Positions 1-10,144 of a stretch of 64,000 nucleotides of DNA are shown here, piece by piece. The DNA lies in NCBI RefSeq assembly GCF_014839805.1, contig NC_051119.1, forward strand, positions 2,845,245 to 2,909,244, given 5' to 3'. Numbering within the stretch: position 1 is the stretch's first letter; each line of letters begins with the position of its first letter. The notes beneath the pieces are model-generated. The model worked only from the letters and a program-made list of their open reading frames with translations, did not search any database and had not been told where the DNA came from. The translations under genes and the position numbers were made by a program. The stretch is from Manduca sexta (Eukaryota; Arthropoda; Insecta; Lepidoptera; Sphingidae).

Positions 1-170
1 GTGTAACTACTGGACATAATAAGCCTACATATGATGTCTCAGGATGGCAAGCGCAGTGGAATACCAAACGAAACTTTGCAATTCAAGATGTTGAATGGCG
101 TTTCTACTGTTCATTGGCAGTCGTATCGCTTACCATAAGGTTATATGTTTATTAAAAGGAATAAAAAAAA
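1..170 (+). repeat. Rep-F retroposon, 3' part, cut by window edge
   Basis: The block matches the 3' half of a family seen about 15 times here (for example 22558-22880 and 60235-60545), with shared words such as 'ctactggacataataag' and 'tcgtatcgcttaccat'. It ends in an A-rich run near 160-170, as expected of a retroposon 3' end. The small minus-strand reading frame over it is not a gene. Confidence 0.7.
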
Positions 171-361
171 CAGGCCAGTAAGATAATTTTCCCTCGCCAT
201 TCCACACAACTATACCGGTATCTTGCAGTTCGGGTATATGTAGGCTGATCCCAGAACGGAGCACAATATTGGTAATTTTGAAGCTACAGTCTTCAATCTC
301 AGCATTATAATACCTATAATATGTCCACTGCTGAGTACCGGCCACCTTTACTATGAAGGTT

Positions 362-530
362 TAGGCATGAATCTTCCACGCTGGCTCATGGCAGGTTAGC
401 ATAATTATATCTTCGAAATTCTTATGCAGAATTCTCAAATGTAGATTTCATTGCGATGTTTTACTTCACCGTTAAAGCGAACATAGCTTCGAAAAGTCTG
501 ATTTGTGTGCGTCATTTAAACTAGCAGAAA
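362..530 (-). repeat. SINE-A, degenerate fragment
   Basis: Read on the minus strand it keeps the middle of SINE-A ('ttcaccgttaaagcgaac' on the plus strand) and the words around 'ccacgctggc', but head and tail are lost and the sequence is heavily diverged. Confidence 0.5.
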
Positions 531-944
531 TTCGTTTCGTCAGACCCTTCCATTCCCAAATGTTCTACACAGATCATGCACAACACGATGCTAATTACTT
601 AGCGGTAATTTTGTATCTACGGTCTTCAATGCGAACTTACCCCAACACATAATTGTTCGTATTAGTTACATCAGTTCACAAGGTAACTCAAGTCTCCAGT
701 GTCCTATACGTTTTGCATAATAAATAGATGGATCAGAACTCCTTGCGAGCGAACTGTGCGATGCGAGTGCTGTTTGGAACTTGAAACTTTAATGAGCGAT
801 CGCTTCAGATACGTTGGGGTATTAAAGGCTTTTTGTCCGCAAACTTCTGCAATGTTTCAGTGGACTGATAGTCTAGTTTTTGGTCTAGCGGTGTTATGAG
901 TACTGGGGTTTTTGACGTTCTATTTCTGAGCTAATGCATAAATG

Positions 945-1020
945 ATAATATCAGCTCTGTATTATATACTGCCCTACGGCTGGGCAAAGGCCTCCTCTAC
1001 TACTGAGAGGGATTTTATTA
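945..1020 (-). repeat. SINE-A 3' fragment, first arm of an inverted pair
   Basis: The last 75 bp of SINE-A in minus orientation ('cctcctctactactgagagg'). It abuts a plus-oriented copy at 1021, so the two copies meet at their truncated 5' sides. Confidence 0.75.
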
Positions 1021-1240
1021 ATTATCGCTTACTTTAACGGTGAAGGAAGATATCGTGAGGAAACCTACATACCTGAGCAGTTCTCTATAGGAATCTTGAG
1101 GGTGTATGAAGTTTACCAATCCGCACTAGGCCAGCGTGGTGGACTAAGGCCTAATCCCTCTCAGTAGTAGAAGAGGCCCGTGCCCAATAGTGGGACAGTA
1201 TATAATACAGGGCTGATATTATTATTATTATTAACATACA
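1021..1240 (+). repeat. SINE-A, 5'-truncated, (ATT)n tail
   Basis: Runs from the 'ctttaacggtgaagg' segment through 'ccagcgtggtggactaaggc' to 'cagggctgatattattatta'. The tRNA-like head is absent. The tail is an (ATT)n run, typical of this family. Confidence 0.8.
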
Positions 1241-1610
1241 GCCAAGAGATGATATCACGTGACCAATTTGTTTTGCCACTAATACGAGCGCAGTAAATAT
1301 TCCGCAAAGAAATATTTAATCTCAAATTACCCAGTGATTTCATTTAACGTTGTAAGCGTGCCTACAATTGCTCCCAAGAGAACGATTGGCGGGAATTTTA
1401 CTTATTTTACAAAACATTGTATTTGTACGTGAGTACGAAGAAAATTGGTTATGGTTTTATTACCTGATTTTGCCTACGATTCTGCCCGCTTGATTTTTTT
1501 CTGGGATAAAAACCTATAGCACTTAGGAGTAATATACTTTCGTATTAGTGAAAATAAAGGCTTAGTGATTATCGATTTAATTATTATGGTCAATTCTCTT
1601 TATTTTAAAG

Positions 1611-1850
1611 GTATTTTTTTTTTACATTTTTACATATACATTTAAAAAAAAAACATGCATATAAAAATATAAAAAATGTATGACCCTCCGATGGCGAAGC
1701 GCAAGACCCAGGCCACCGGCGGTTAGGGATTCAAAGTGAGGAATCGCCTCACAATGCGCGCCGTGTCCAGCAATACTGCCTTCTGCATCTGGCCTCCGAC
1801 CCAACGGCCAATTGAGAGCTTCCGAAGATGTTGGTCGAGGCTCTTATTAT
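1611..1850 (-). pseudogene. Non-LTR retrotransposon 3' end with poly(A)
   Basis: On the minus strand the segment at about 1810-1725 translates to a short peptide containing QMQKAVLLDTARIVRRFL followed by a stop. I associate this C-terminal peptide with lepidopteran non-LTR retrotransposons. An AT-rich 3' UTR and an A-run (plus-strand T-run at about 1613-1623) follow, consistent with a retroposed 3' end. The far end is an (AAT)n run on the minus strand. The family assignment is tentative. Confidence 0.45.
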
Positions 1851-1863
1851 TATTATTATTAAT

Positions 1864-1925
1864 TTCTTGAGATTATCGCGTTGAAACAAACAAACAAACT
1901 CTTCAGCTTTATATATTAGTATAGA
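1864..1925 (-). mobile_element. HEL-2 Helitron 5'-end fragment
   Basis: 'aaacaaacaaactcttcagc' followed by 'tttatatattagtatag' is the minus-strand 5' terminus of the Helitron family seen complete at 40114-41250. Only about 60 bp remain. Confidence 0.6.
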
Positions 1926-2234
1926 TTAGGTGTTATTCGCGTTTCGCACGCATGAGACCTTTCCATGAATATCTGTGCATTTTTTCCGGAAAATAAGTGA
2001 TAAATATGTAATAAAATCATTTATTCCAACCCGTAAAATGTTGAATATTATTTAGACTTGTTCAATGGTAACTCTACGACCAGTTCAGAACTAATTTCCA
2101 CCAGAAAAGAACGGACGAGAAACTATAGTGTTGATATTTTCAATCAGTATTAGTACAGTTCACAATACAAACAAATGCAATTAGTATTTTATTTGGAGCT
2201 GTAAATTTTTTACTTGTCTGGTCTCTATATGGTG
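1926..2234. other. No recognisable feature
   Basis: AT-rich sequence with no reading frame, RNA fold or repeat that I can match elsewhere in the window. Confidence 0.5.
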
Positions 2235-2400
2235 CGGTAGCGAAATGATTTTTTCTTAAGGTAACCTGATGCAAAATTCTCTAAATAAAATCGCAGCCAA
2301 TTTGATATAAATAAAAAACTAAGACAAATGTAAACAAACCTTAAAGGGAAGCCGGTAAAACTCATAATTGTATGGGCTCTTCGCCACTGATATGGTTATT
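2235..2400 (+). repeat. Interspersed repeat, copy 1 of 2
   Basis: Shares an ordered set of words with 19765-19920 in the same orientation: 'aaggtaacc', 'aaacaaac', then 'gaagccggtaa' and a 'ttgtatgg...cttc.ccactg' end. No coding potential seen. The class is unknown. Confidence 0.5.
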
Positions 2401-2664
2401 CAAGACAACGTTTGTAAAATTTCATCCAAATCCTTTTAAGTTTCAAAATCCAAATGCATTTACTTCCGAACAAACATGTTCAAACTTTCGCATTTATAAT
2501 ATTTAAGTAAGAAGTAAGATAGCAACGTGGGGTCAACCCTAGACGTAATAATACCGTGGTAACATTGTTTTTTACTTGTATTTTTCTTTCCAATGCTCTC
2601 AAATTTTATTTATATAGTAGTATCTAATCGATAAGGTACCAGTTATTTTGATAGAAACTGTATG

Positions 2665-2737
2665 GGCCCTGTGGCGCAATGGATAACGCGTCTGACTACG
2701 GATCAGAAGATTCCAGGTTCGAATCCTGGCAGGGTCG
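2665..2737 (+). tRNA. tRNA-Arg (anticodon ACG)
   Basis: A complete 73-nt cloverleaf. Acceptor stem GGCCCTG pairs with CAGGGTC (one G-T), with discriminator G at 2737. The anticodon stem TCTGA/TCAGA holds loop CTACGGA, giving anticodon ACG at 2698-2700 (inosine-modified at the wobble position in eukaryotes, reading CGN arginine codons). The T arm is CCAGG-TTCGAAT-CCTGG. The internal Pol III promoter is present: A box around 2672-2682 and a perfect B box GGTTCGAATCC at 2716-2726. No intron. Unlike the many tRNA-like SINE heads here, all stems pair and a terminator follows at once with no SINE body, so I take it as a functional host gene. No other tRNA lies nearby. Confidence 0.95.
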
Positions 2738-2746
2738 GTGAAATCG

Positions 2747-2760
2747 TTTTGATTTTTTTT
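2747..2760 (+). terminator. RNA polymerase III terminator of tRNA-Arg
   Basis: TTTT at 2747-2750, ten bases past the tRNA 3' end, with a second T8 run at 2753-2760 as backup. Confidence 0.85.
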
Positions 2761-2824
2761 TTATTATTTAACAGATTAAACATATGCATTTGCACCTCTT
2801 CAGAGATATACCCGTGAGTTTAAT

Positions 2825-2826
2825 AT

Positions 2827-2873
<47 letters not shown>
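2825..2873. repeat. (TTTA)n microsatellite
   Basis: About twelve uninterrupted tetranucleotide units. It could be the decayed tail of a retroposon, but no body is recognisable beside it. Confidence 0.9.
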
Positions 2874-3202
2874 CATCAACACACAGCCATTACAGGTTAC
2901 ACCCAATTCGACTGGCGGAACTATAAGATATGTAAGAAATATTACTAAAATAGATGAATACTTACTCCTATTAAATAATTATACATATCTATAGATATTT
3001 TTAATGTAGATTGATAATTTAATTATTGTGACAATGCGGGTAGATTCATAATGTACCGCCCCACTAATTATAAGATAATGCTGAGTTCAGTTTGCGAATA
3101 AACGGCTTAAATACTGGACGCTCGAGTGTTTTATTTTTCCACGTGCATACATATCAATATAATAATAAAACAGTTCTGTATCTTTGCATTTAAAAAAAGG
3201 TA

Positions 3203-3455
3203 ATTTATATATATAAAAATGAATCCCTATTTCCCTTGATCACGCCATCACACATCGGCTGGAACGAATTCAATTTTTTTTTTTTTGTTGTGTTTATTAT
3301 TGTCAGGAGAAGGATCTTATGAAAGAAAAGAATTAAGGAAGTTGAGCGGAACATTAGAAAAATTAAGAAAAGTTAATTTCAGCGATTGACAGAATGCGCG
3401 CTGCAAATTCAGTTAAGTCAGTGAGTTAAGACGGGACGTGTGGCGGATCAGCTAG
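3203..3455 (+). mobile_element. HEL-1 non-autonomous Helitron
   Basis: Begins near the 'atatataaaaatgaatccc' terminus and ends at CTAG (3452-3455) followed by T. Shared landmarks with the copies at 17629, 23284 and 50720: 'ccctatttccctt', 'gtcaggagaagg', 'gacagaatgcgcgctgcaaa'. No protein is encoded; it would depend on a Rep/helicase supplied in trans. The 5' border is approximate. Confidence 0.75.
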
Positions 3456-3659
3456 TAAAGAAATGAAAGAGGTGATTAAAGAACAGTGGCGAAGGATTAA
3501 TATAACTCGATTCCTGCTGGCTTACCTTTATGTAGAATCTAATTATCATAAGAACGATTTACAGACCGCATTTATGCATGATATATTTGTCGGGTTCCCT
3601 TATGGAAAATTTTCCCCATTCGTCACTGCTAAAGAAGAGTAATAGAACACAAATCTGCT

Positions 3660-3905
3660 ATTGTTAGCATTACTTTCCGGCAGTTTTTCTGTTTGTTTGT
3701 TAGCGCATATCGTCGAAAATACTAAACGGATTTTCATGTAGTTTATACCAAACAACAGATTATAACTTGGAGAATATAAGCTTTATTTTCTTAAATTCGA
3801 CTATCTGAAAAGTGATCGTCATTTCATATATTTACAATCTATCTATACTTATAATAAATCTATAGAGAGGTCAATTCTGTACATGAAATATATTTCCAAA
3901 ATAAC
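3660..3905. repeat. Possible Helitron-like fragment
   Basis: Contains the phrases 'ctaaacggattttcatgtag' and 'aggtcaattctgtacatg', which resemble lepidopteran Helitron-like repeats. It has no second copy in this window and no terminal CTAG that I can place. Confidence 0.3.
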
Positions 3906-4935
3906 TATCAGGGGGTGATCCCTAATCATAGGCTCTGTAAAACCAATAAATCTTTCTTAGTTAATAGCATTAAGTTCTATAATAAACTTCCCTTCGAAAT
4001 TACCAATTTGACCGAACAAAAGTTCAAGTGTTATGTTAAGCGTGAATTAATGTGTAAAGGATACTATACTGTATCTGATTACCTTAATGATAAGACGGTT
4101 TGGAAAGTTTGTCCTGCACACAATGACCCACCATGTTAGCACACATTAGTAATTAATTAACTGCCTAAAATGTCTTTGTTACATGTCTCACATGCTTTTT
4201 TATAATAATGACATTTCTATAGTTCTAATTTGACATAATCATATCATATCTTAATGAAATGTAATTTTTGAAAGACGACCACCCGATCATGTTGTGTTTG
4301 CCTGTTTAATATTACTATTTTTTTTTCTTTTTTCATGATTGAAAACTATGATTGTAAATGTAGGCGAATGCACGCTGTACGCCATTATTTAAGTATGAAT
4401 CTATGTTCTCTTTTATTTGCTATCGCTAATTTTATTTTATGCCGCTCCAGGTTTAGTCGATTGGATTTCATCTTATCCCATGTTAACGGTGATGTGCGTG
4501 CATTAGCTTATATAACTATTGTGACTATGTACAAGAAAGACTTGGAAAAAAATACAAAGAAGTACTGAACAATTGATGACAAAAAAGAAAGCCCGGAGTT
4601 TCTTTCTGCCTTTCTTCTTCGGGTAGTCATCACTTAGGTAGCTAGTGAAAGGCTGGTAGGTTAGCTAGGTTAGGGCTCATGTCCTCGCCGGTGAGGATCG
4701 CGACGCGTTACCCTTCTATTTCCCCCTACTTGCCAGCCCGAGCTGGTTACTTCGGTTTGTACCTTGTCTTTTGTATAAACTTTATCCCTAATTTAAAATC
4801 TCCATAGTTATATAAGTAATTTTAATAGTTGTATAGAAATAATAATTATTCTTATTCTTTGTTTTGACGTATCATAAGTGCAACTTTGTTCGCCTACGTG
4901 ATAAATAAAGTATTTTATTTTTATTTTTATTTATG
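3906..4935 (+). mobile_element. LINE-K, 5'-truncated non-LTR retrotransposon
   Basis: Comprises the last part of a reverse-transcriptase ORF (3915-4139), a roughly 790-bp 3' UTR, an AATAAA-type end ('gataaataaagtattt') and a (TTTTA)n tail. The last 330 bp recur without the ORF at 46343-46670 and 53033-53315, as expected for 5'-truncated copies of one LINE. That identifies those anonymous repeats as LINE tails. Confidence 0.7.
3915..4139 (+). pseudogene. C-terminal remnant of LINE-K reverse transcriptase ORF
   Basis: The 74-codon frame contains FYNKLPFEITNL, then a Lys-rich helix and YYTVSDYLND followed by KTVW. This matches the C-terminal pattern (F-x-N-x-LP-x-x-I, then K-x-x-L, then YS/T-x-x-x-[FY]) of CR1/Jockey-group RT proteins. 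The RT catalytic core, endonuclease and ORF1 are missing through 5' truncation. A GTG-initiated start at 3915 is only where the open frame begins, not a real start. It carries a stop at 4137-4139 and no internal frameshift. It cannot make a functional enzyme. Confidence 0.6.
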
Positions 4936-4939
4936 ATTA

Positions 4940-5366
4940 GGGATCGATACTGATGCCAAAAATGCAATTAGTAAAATTTTTGTCCGTCTGTCTGTCTGTC
5001 TGTATAACCGTTATAGAAACAAAAACTACTCGACATATTTTAACGAAACTTGGCACAATTATTTGTCATACTCCTGTGCTGGTTATAGTATACTTTTCAT
5101 CACGCTACAATTAATAGGAGCAGAGCAGTGAAGGGAAATGTTGGGAAAACGGGAGAAGTTACTCCATTTTTTAAGCTTGAGTCGCGTGTGCAACCTTAAT
5201 GGTAAAAGTTCCTTCGATTTCACCTGGATCCCATCATCAGACTCTGACCGGACAATCGGACCACCTGCATACCACCATACATTAAAAAAACATCCCGACA
5301 AATTGAGCACCTCCTCCATTTTTGAAGTCTGAAATTCACGCGGGCGAAACTGCGGGCGGAAGCTAG
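4940..5366 (+). mobile_element. HEL-3 Helitron-like element
   Basis: Carries a (GTCT)n run near 4982-5002, 'aaaaactactcgacatattt', and a 3' end 'gcgggcggaagctagt' with CTAG at 5363-5366 followed by T. The terminal GC-rich inverted repeat before CTAG is typical of lepidopteran Helitron-like elements. No coding capacity; overlapping reading frames on both strands are incidental. The 5' border is approximate. Confidence 0.65.
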
Positions 5367-5369
5367 TTA

Positions 5370-6040
5370 AATAATAAACTTTGGTTAGAATATTCTAAGA
5401 GGGCGAAGTTGGTGGAAATTTAATATAAAATATTTATATTTTTGTATAATTATTGTATCTACATTAATCTATATACATAATATCACAAAAGAGCAAAATT
5501 CTCAATTTCATTTACTTGAACGACATAATTATTCTATTTATTTTAGTTTTAAAACCAAACTACTGAAGCGATTTTGAAAAAACTTCTATAGAACCAATCT
5601 GGAAGTATATTCTTTTAAAAATGACCGAGTTCGACCGAGGTAACAAACATAAAAAACACGTCGAATTGATAACCTCCCCGTTTACGAAGCATATTAGTAA
5701 AATAATCAAATACCAATATTCCACCTACTTAACTCCAAATGTCCTAATGCGGTGTTGAATTCGGCCTCTACCTGGTCTCTAATTCACTTAACTCACGGCA
5801 CTGCAGCTGCCCCCGTTCCTGAACACGTGACTAGAAAACAGATCACCAGCACCAGCCTTCTTTAATCAGCGTAATGCACGTGTTTTCATGTTTTGAATGT
5901 ATTTGTACGAATTTTCAATTACATGACTTCAGGAAAGAAAATCAATACAGTTTTAGTACTAAAGTGTTCTGGTTATGAATTTAAATTCCGGTTTGTTAGT
6001 GATATTCAGTTTTTCTACTCCATATCAGATCAGAGTCTTT
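5370..6040. other. No recognisable gene
   Basis: AT-rich sequence. Around 5560-5600 a Helitron-like phrase ('actactgaagcgattttg') suggests an old fragment; otherwise nothing supported. Confidence 0.4.
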
Positions 6041-6044
6041 TATA

Positions 6045-6335
6045 TGACGACGCGAGCTAGCCTTTCGTCTGATGGTAAGCGATACGACCGCTCATAAACA
6101 GTAGAAACACCATCCAACACCTAGAGTTACTAAGTATTGTTTGGTATTTCACTGCGCTCGCCATCCTGAGACATGAGATGTCAAGTCATATTGTGTCCAG
6201 TAATTACACTGGCGATGTTCTTCAAACTGGAACACAACTGTGACTACACAGTAATGCTTTGCGGCAGTAATAGACATTGCGCTGGTAGCTACCCAGGCGG
6301 ATTCAGTCTGGAAATTTGTGGCTGACTGGATGTCT
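6045..6335 (-). repeat. Rep-F retroposon, nearly full length
   Basis: Minus-oriented copy running from 'gtctgatggtaagcgatacg' at its 3' side to the 5' word 'tacccaggcggattc'. Diverged from other copies but in the same internal order. Confidence 0.7.
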
Positions 6336-6349
6336 CGCTACCTAATATT

Positions 6350-6440
6350 TAGGATGGAATACACAGGGCAAAAAGTAGCTATGTCTAGTTGCACATTTGT
6401 CTACTTCTTTGGCGATAATTAGAATTAACACGTGAGTATG
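6350..6440 (+). repeat. SINE-C 3' fragment, first half of tail-to-tail pair
   Basis: Plus-oriented 3' segment ('ggaatacacagggcaaaaag' to a 'ggcgataa' tail), directly followed by a minus-oriented SINE-C. Diverged. Confidence 0.45.
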
Positions 6441-6449
6441 TTGTTGAAT

Positions 6450-6661
6450 CAGAGGTAGGAAGAAGCGTAACATACGTTTCGGTAGATTTCTTCGGTCGTA
6501 TGAAATAGGGGGCAAGCCTATTACTATTGTAGGAACACAATTCCAGACTTCAGACCGATCCAAAAAGTCTAATATAACTCCCCATCTGGGTATCGAACGT
6601 GAGACCTCAGCATGGTAGTCATAACACGTTTTATATTACAACTACGCCGCAGAGGCAGTGT
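6450..6661 (-). repeat. SINE-C with tRNA-like head
   Basis: Minus-oriented: body words around 'agggggcaagcctatt', then the head near 6590-6661 ending 'caactacgccgcagaggcag'. The head mimics a tRNA but is too decayed to be one. Confidence 0.65.
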
Positions 6662-6724
6662 CAAATGTTACCCACTGAATACAAAGTTCTATAATCTATA
6701 AACTTCTATAAACGACTAAATACA

Positions 6725-6870
6725 AAGTTCTATAATAGTTTTTTCGATCTATCATAAAAATGGACCAATCAGAACAAAGTTTTTTTGACGCTTACAAATG
6801 AGTTACTTTGATTGGTTCAATCTCGGAGTCAATTCGAAAATTAAATTTGTTGTCGTTTATTGAAAACGGC
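6725..6870 (+). repeat. MITE-like palindromic repeat, copy 1
   Basis: Contains 'accaatcagaacaaag' and, about 40 bp on, its near inverse 'ctttgattggtt', giving an internal inverted repeat. The same block occurs inverted at 38365-38475. Confidence 0.55.
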
Positions 6871-6924
6871 CGGTAATCCTTCAACCAGTTTCTGCGTTTT
6901 TTAACAAACACCTTCAAAGATTGT

Positions 6925-7085
6925 CTTGGTATCGTAGTTGTATTACGGTATAATTACAGGTTACGGGTTCGATCCCCGGGTCAGGCAGTGATATTCTGTT
7001 TTTCTACTCTATCAGTCACGATCTGGAATTTGTGCCTGATATAGCAATAGACTCGCCCCCTATCACATCATGAGACAGAATTATT
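6925..7085 (+). repeat. SINE-C
   Basis: Head with B-box-like 'gggttcgatccccgggtc', then 'ctggaatttgtgcctgatat' and 'cccctatcacatcatgagac'. The 3' end is missing. Confidence 0.75.
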
Positions 7086-7179
7086 CAACTTCTTTATATA
7101 TTAACTTAGTACCAAACATTCATAAATTTAGTTACATAATTGTCATCTCATTAACTATTTAATTTACATATAATTAATG

Positions 7180-7285
7180 ACAGCGCTGTCCTTTACTGTC
7201 CCACTGCTGGGCACGATGATTTAGTACAAATTGGCAGACAACGCACACCTTTCAAAATTCTTCGAAATTCGAAGTGATAAATCAA
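7180..7285 (-). repeat. SINE-A 3' fragment
   Basis: Shows 'tactgtcccactgctgggca' and a diverged 'ggcagac...cacacctt' segment in minus orientation. Confidence 0.55.
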
Positions 7286-7577
7286 ATTTTTAAAACAAAA
7301 GTATCATTTTCTTTGTATACGAACTTTAATAAGCAGACAAGTTAGACATCTGCGCTGCGCTTTAGGCATTGTCCCTGAGACGGGCTATATTAGGATTTTC
7401 TGAAACCTCAGAATGCAATAAACTGAGTTCACAGTCAAAGAAAATAAAATACAGAGTATGAAGCTTGCAAGCCAGTAATAGCAATATCTCTTGACAACAA
7501 ATATGCATGTAACAGAGATATTCGTGTTATCTTACTAATATAAATGTGAAGGTTTTTAAAATCACACATACATATTT

Positions 7578-7795
7578 TGTCCTCGAAGAAGTAGGCAGGG
7601 ACACAACTTATTCACTCACTTTCCGCCGTCTGGATTCCGTCCCATAATGTAAGGAAACGAATCTATCGCCATATCGGGCACAAATTCCAGACTCCAGACT
7701 GATACTGAATAGAAAAACCCGACTTGGGAATTGAACCTGAGACCTCAGTACGGCAGTCGTACTGTAATAGAACAACGCCACCGAAGCAGCTAACT
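7578..7795 (-). repeat. SINE-C
   Basis: Minus-oriented, from 'gaagtaggcaggg' through 'catatcgggcacaaattcc' to the head ending 'acgccaccgaagcagc'. Confidence 0.75.
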
Positions 7796-8490
7796 AAAAA
7801 AAGATCATAAACAATTTTGAATAAAGAAAATCCGCTAAAATCGAGTAACAAAATTACATCAAATAAGATAAGAAATGCAATAACTAAATTGTTGCGTCAT
7901 CGCATGCGGTACGGGCGTAAGAAAGAGGATAGCGAGATTTATAAAGAGATCTCTTTCTCCCATTATTGGCTATTACGCATAGAATGGACTAGCGAGGGAT
8001 AGTCAGCTCTTGTTAGTAGAAACTCTATCTAGACTCTACTTCCCATCAGGGGCAGTGGGGGTACTTTACCGCGCCCGTATAAAACAAAAGAATAATCTAA
8101 AAAATAAAACACAATCTAGTAATTAAAAATATAACGTTTTTTCTGAACAATCACATAAAACACAATCGAATAAAACAATATCCGAAATGATCTTTAATAT
8201 CAACATAACCGAAACATATCGAATCAATGAACATTAATAAATCAAGAAATCGAATTTAAAAAATATTCATTCGAATAATCGGCTGAACAAGCACCAACGA
8301 CAATCGATTACCGGACGAACGAGTTTAAATCGAATGATTGACGTCTCTTTCGTGTTAATATAAGCGAATTAACGCGGACAGAATTATATTACGGATTTAA
8401 ATGAATAAATTAAGTTGACGTATTGGTTTGGCGAATTAAGGCGAGTGACGAGAAATAATTCGATTTTTAATGAAAATACATTTTTATACG
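7796..8490. other. No recognisable feature
   Basis: AT-rich, with a GC-rich dip near 8025-8080 that may be a Rep-D fragment ('cagtgggggtactttaccg'). No coding evidence. Confidence 0.4.
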
Positions 8491-8494
8491 TGCA

Positions 8495-8965
8495 CAGCTG
8501 ACTACTCCCACTGCACCTGATGGTAAGTGGAGTCGGGTCCAAAAAGAACGTCGACTGACAATGGGTAATACACCTGGCTAGTCGACACTATGCCGGCCTG
8601 TTTTTTTTTTACAGTACAGACAGCAGTCAAAACCGAGGGAAACCTGCGAACGGTGTACTGGTTCCCCCCGGCTTAACGACTGCAGGGTCCTGGAGGAAGA
8701 GAGGATGAGGAGAAATAGGGGAGAAGTGAAGGAGAAGGAAGAGGAAGATATTAGGATGGGCGGAGTGAAGTGGGAGAGGATATGTTCGCTAATCCCTCAT
8801 AGGCCTCAAAATATTATCCAACCAAGAGGTATGCACTGTCCCCGAGCATGGGCGTGCATTTATGCCAGCCTGTTTGAACTGGATACACACAGGCTACTCC
8901 TGGAACGCGACACTTACGTGTGTCACTATGGCGGATTTTAACAGCCTGTATACAGCGATTGCTAT
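8495..8965 (-). repeat. Rep-D retroposon split by Rep-E
   Basis: The 3' part lies at 8495-8603 ('gcacctgatggtaagtggag') and the 5' part at 8861-8965 ('ctatggcggattttaac'). Other Rep-D copies, such as 25335-25590, are continuous across this point. The split is caused by the Rep-E insertion at 8604-8860. Confidence 0.75.
8604..8860 (-). mobile_element. Rep-E retroposon with 15-bp target duplication
   Basis: A unit of about 257 bp in minus orientation with a poly(A) tail (plus-strand T-run to 8610). It is flanked by TATGCCGGCCTGTTT (8589-8603) and TATGCCAGCCTGTTT (8861-8875), a 15-bp duplication with one mismatch. The host sequence is Rep-D. No protein is encoded and no tRNA-like head is evident, so it is a non-autonomous LINE-dependent unit or a LINE 3' end. 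Confidence 0.75.
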
Positions 8966-9175
8966 CTAGTACCAAATATATCCTACACCAGCAAGCAAGC
9001 ATACATACAATACACTGGAAGCTTGGTTCTCGTGTTAGAGAATCTGTCTGGGTAGATATCAACTCAATGTCTAATTCTGTCGCCAATCACCAGTGGACAA
9101 GCATGTTATGTTTGCCATGCAGTGTAAGCAGAGGCATCATGAGATATAATTTCTAATGTCTCAGAATAAACAATA

Positions 9176-9468
9176 ATACCAGCCTTGTATTATGCTGCTC
9201 AAAATTGGGCACAAACACTTCACTACTGAGGGTTTAGGCCTTAGTCCACCACGCTACCCCAGTGCGGGTAGACTTCACATACATCCGAAATTCTTGTTTT
9301 GAGAATTCACGGATATATTAATATATAAGTTTCTTCCTCAAGTTTACCTTTACGGTTAAATCAACCAATATTTGATAAATAATACACACAAAACTTCTAA
9401 AAGTCAGAGGTTTATTTGGGGTTCGAACCTGCGAACATTCGTTACCGCAACAAATTCTGACTGGTTCG
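9176..9468 (-). repeat. SINE-A, diverged
   Basis: Minus-oriented, from a diverged 3' end ('taccagccttgtattatg') through 'tagtccaccacgct' to the head region 'ggggttcgaacctgcgaac'. It carries small indels throughout. Confidence 0.65.
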
Positions 9469-9469
9469 A

Positions 9470-10140
9470 ACAACAGACTGGTGCCAAAAACAAATTCGTA
9501 GATGTTTCTTCAGCAATATATTATTGACAATCATACTTATAAGCAAGACTTCAACATATTGTTTTAATTAAATTTTTAACAGTGACTGATAACTCACGAC
9601 CTAAACCCTCGTAGTAATATGAAATCTACATAAGTTTTCTGTATAAGTTGTCATTAAAAAGCATTATTGATAAATTATCTCCAATGGGAGTAAATACATC
9701 TTAGCTATTTGTATCCTTATTTCTACTATACTTAGTTTGTTATTTCAATGAATTTCACACAGGCAGTCACGAGAAAACACTAGTATACTATTGTATTTGA
9801 TTGAATCTACGTTTCGTTTATCAAGTTATTGTAATTTGAATGAATGCGTCGCCAATGCAGCGGTTATTGCTATCATGCATTATGTATGTGTCAAAAATGG
9901 AACGATAATCAAGTTAACAAATGGAAATTTGGCTGTGCATTGCAGTTTTATATGAAACTATTTGAGAGTATATTCTTTTGCGGGCAGCATTGTACAGTAC
10001 AGGAATTGTTAATCGGTTTGATATTTTAGCTAATTGCTGTATATTCGACTTAATGTCTGCACGAAGTAAATGCATAGCTAGGAAAGGTCAGCAGACTTGA
10101 AACCCAAAATATCTATCTAAATTTTCGAAGTTATGTGTTT
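9470..10140. other. No recognisable feature
   Basis: AT-rich with scattered short reading frames only. No match to any repeat family in the window. Confidence 0.45.
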
Positions 10141-10144
10141 TGTT

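Noticed and set aside
5083..5332. Overlapping frames on both strands
   Set aside because: They lie within the HEL-3 element and are parts of a widespread non-coding repeat.
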